NCBI GenBank assembly: GCA_004376385.1
Contig: SOJY01000081.1
Span: 1-13,480, forward strand
Origin: Candidatus Bathyarchaeum sp.
GTDB lineage: Archaea; Thermoproteota; Bathyarchaeia; Bathyarchaeales; Bathyarchaeaceae
Direction of reading: 5' to 3'
DNA: 13,480 bases
Under the pieces are notes generated by a model. The model ran no database searches and was not told the DNA's origin. It was given only the letters and a program-made list of their open reading frames with translations. Of the stretch, positions 12,790 to 13,480 are shown one piece after another; position 1 is the stretch's first letter, and each line of letters starts with the position of its first letter. Made by a program: the position numbers and the translations under genes.

Positions 12790-12884
12790 TGGCGGGCCCG
12801 AGGGGAATTGAACCCCTGACCCCCGGGTTAAAAGCCCGGTGCTTTAGGCGCAAGTTTTGCTCTTCCTTGCTAAGCTACGGGCCC
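12790..12884 (-). tRNA. tRNA-Lys (anticodon UUU) with an 18-nt insertion after the D arm, CCA encoded
   Basis: The minus strand gives acceptor GGGCCCG/CGGGCCC, D stem GCTT/GAGC with loop AGCAAGGAA, anticodon stem CCGGG/CCCGG with loop CTTTTAA (anticodon TTT), variable GGGTC, T stem AGGGG/CCCCT with loop TTCAATT, discriminator G and an encoded CCA. Between the D arm and the anticodon stem there are 18 extra bases, so the gene is 95 rather than 77 bases long. Removal of those bases yields a standard archaeal tRNA-Lys. The leftward TATA box is at 12908-12916. Confidence 0.93.
12841..12858 (-). other. Putative non-canonical tRNA intron (around position 25/26)
   Basis: On the tRNA strand the insert reads AAAACTTGCGCCTAAAGC. 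Its edges can slide by a few bases because AGC occurs on both sides. Archaeal tRNAs are known to carry introns outside the anticodon loop, removed by the splicing endonuclease at bulge-helix-bulge motifs. A clear motif of that kind could not be drawn by hand, so intron status is inferred from the otherwise perfect cloverleaf. Confidence 0.65.
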
Positions 12885-12907
12885 TCCTAGTTTTTTGGGA
12901 TACGCGA

Positions 12908-12916
12908 TTAAATTAA
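12908..12916 (-). promoter_or_regulatory. TATA box of tRNA-Lys
   Basis: Read leftward the sequence is TTAATTTAA, centred about 28 bases before the mature tRNA 5' end, so transcription would start at or within a few bases of it. Confidence 0.5.
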
Positions 12917-12962
12917 GCCTTTCTATCCTCCTCTAGGAAATCGAAGATAACATAGGGGTATT

Positions 12963-12990
12963 AAAAAAAGGTTCTGGAAAAAAAGAAAAA
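12963..12990 (-). terminator. T-tract terminator after the Lrp-like gene
   Basis: Read leftward, the stretch contains runs of five, seven and seven T bases within 28 positions, beginning about 35 bases after the regulator's stop codon. This matches the hairpin-free T-tract terminators of archaea. Confidence 0.4.
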
Positions 12991-13025
12991 TTTGAGGGTT
13001 GACAGGATTTGTTTTTCTGCTTTGT

Positions 13026-13480
13026 CTAGTCGGTTTCTTCCCAAGCTTTTTCCAGATATTTTAGGGATAAAGGTTTCACTGTTCGCTCTTCGCCTGTGGT
13101 CATAAGAAAGCTCTGTAGGTCTTGCAGGTTTTCAGCCCACTCTGTTTTCAGGTTGTCTATGAAACTGGAGAAATCGGAGTAATTGTTGTGGAATGACATT
13201 ATTGAGTAATCCATTCCCATGCCTTCGCCTCCTGCCGCGAAAACAACGTTGGGGTTCTTCATAGCCCACTTCTTTGCATTCTCAGTCAATTCTGGTAGTC
13301 CTTTGGCTTTGATTAGGGTTAAGGCCATAATCTCGAATCCAAGCTCCGTCCAATCAGGTATAACTGTGTAGTCCACTATAGCTGTCTTCTCTAGCCGCTG
13401 TCTCATCCGGGTTATGGTTGGCTGCGAAACTCCTATGATTTTGGCGATTTCCCTGTCGCTTCTCTTCGCGTTCTTCATAA
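13026..13480 (-). CDS. Lrp/AsnC-like transcriptional regulator, N-terminus cut by the window edge
   Basis: This is a DNA-binding regulator with an N-terminal helix-turn-helix and a C-terminal ligand/oligomerisation domain. The visible sequence begins MKNAKRSDREIAKIIGVSQ, then PTITRMRQRLEKTAIVDYTV, which is the helix-turn-helix and wing start of the Lrp family. In that family about ten residues normally precede this segment. The first methionine (13476-13478) is therefore probably internal, and the gene continues past 13480. The remainder (FEIMALTLIKAKGLPELTEN and on) follows the alpha-beta pattern of a RAM-like domain but is diverged. Its glycine-rich segment AAGGEGMGMDYSIMSFH may be a ligand or contact loop. 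The C-terminus ends KAWEETD. The target genes are not in the window. Confidence 0.78.
   Translation of the reverse strand, partial: MKNAKRSDREIAKIIGVSQPTITRMRQRLEKTAIVDYTVIPDWTELGFEIMALTLIKAKGLPELTENAKKWAMKNPNVVFAAGGEGMGMDYSIMSFHNNYSDFSSFIDNLKTEWAENLQDLQSFLMTTGEERTVKPLSLKYLEKAWEETD

Noticed and set aside
1..13480. CRISPR arrays, insertion sequences, integration sites
   Set aside because: No regularly spaced repeats, transposase or integrase motifs were found; the two tRNA genes show no adjacent repeat of their 3' ends that would mark an attachment site.

Overview
The window looks like a piece of an archaeal chromosome, most likely from the TACK side and plausibly a Bathyarchaeia-type lineage. 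This lineage guess is inference. The archaeal evidence is direct: several genes have a TATA box about 25-30 bases upstream of the start codon with little or no leader (thrC, the radical SAM gene, the secreted nitroreductase-like gene). Shine-Dalgarno sites are of the GGTGA/GGAGG type, a tRNA carries an insertion outside the anticodon loop, and a surface protein ends in a PEF-type C-terminal anchor. No insertion sequence, prophage gene, rRNA or CRISPR array was seen.

Layout. Positions 1-285 (+) hold the tail of an unidentified gene and a 53-residue four-cysteine protein. Positions 319-3643 (-) form a metalloid/metal resistance operon, read from right to left: a 42-residue ORF, a free-standing heavy-metal-associated (HMA) protein, a P1B-type ATPase without its own HMA domain, and the arsenite methyltransferase arsM. 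Divergent from it is an ArsR-family repressor (3765-4145, +). The shared promoter region holds an 11-bp-arm dyad with two back-to-back TATA boxes, plus a perfect 12-bp palindrome. Positions 4150-5630 (-) hold a PadR-family regulator followed by an MFS transporter whose true N-terminus lacks a standard start codon. tRNA-Asp(GUC) follows, then two tiny membrane proteins (41 and 83 residues) on opposite strands.

The right half is a mix of housekeeping and accessory genes. There is threonine synthase (-), divergent from a B12-binding-type radical SAM protein of unknown substrate (+). Next come a small hypothetical ORF and a secreted 548-residue protein with two fused nitroreductase-like domains, an Ig-like domain and a C-terminal anchor. 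An ornithine cyclodeaminase/alanine dehydrogenase family enzyme follows, whose conserved N-terminus also extends upstream of the first standard start codon. The window ends with tRNA-Lys(UUU), which carries an 18-nt insertion after the D arm, and the 5'-truncated gene of an Lrp/AsnC-like regulator (-).

How the genes work together: the ArsR protein, with a CxC metal-site motif, probably senses As(III) or a soft metal and derepresses both itself and the arsM/ATPase/HMA operon. ArsM methylates arsenite, while the ATPase and its detached HMA protein move a soft metal cation across the membrane. PadR probably controls the MFS exporter downstream of it. The most interesting items are the extracytoplasmic tandem nitroreductase whose two halves have lost complementary motifs, the tRNA-Lys insertion, the DKTATLT variant of the near-invariant P-type ATPase motif, and two genes that seem to need non-canonical start codons.
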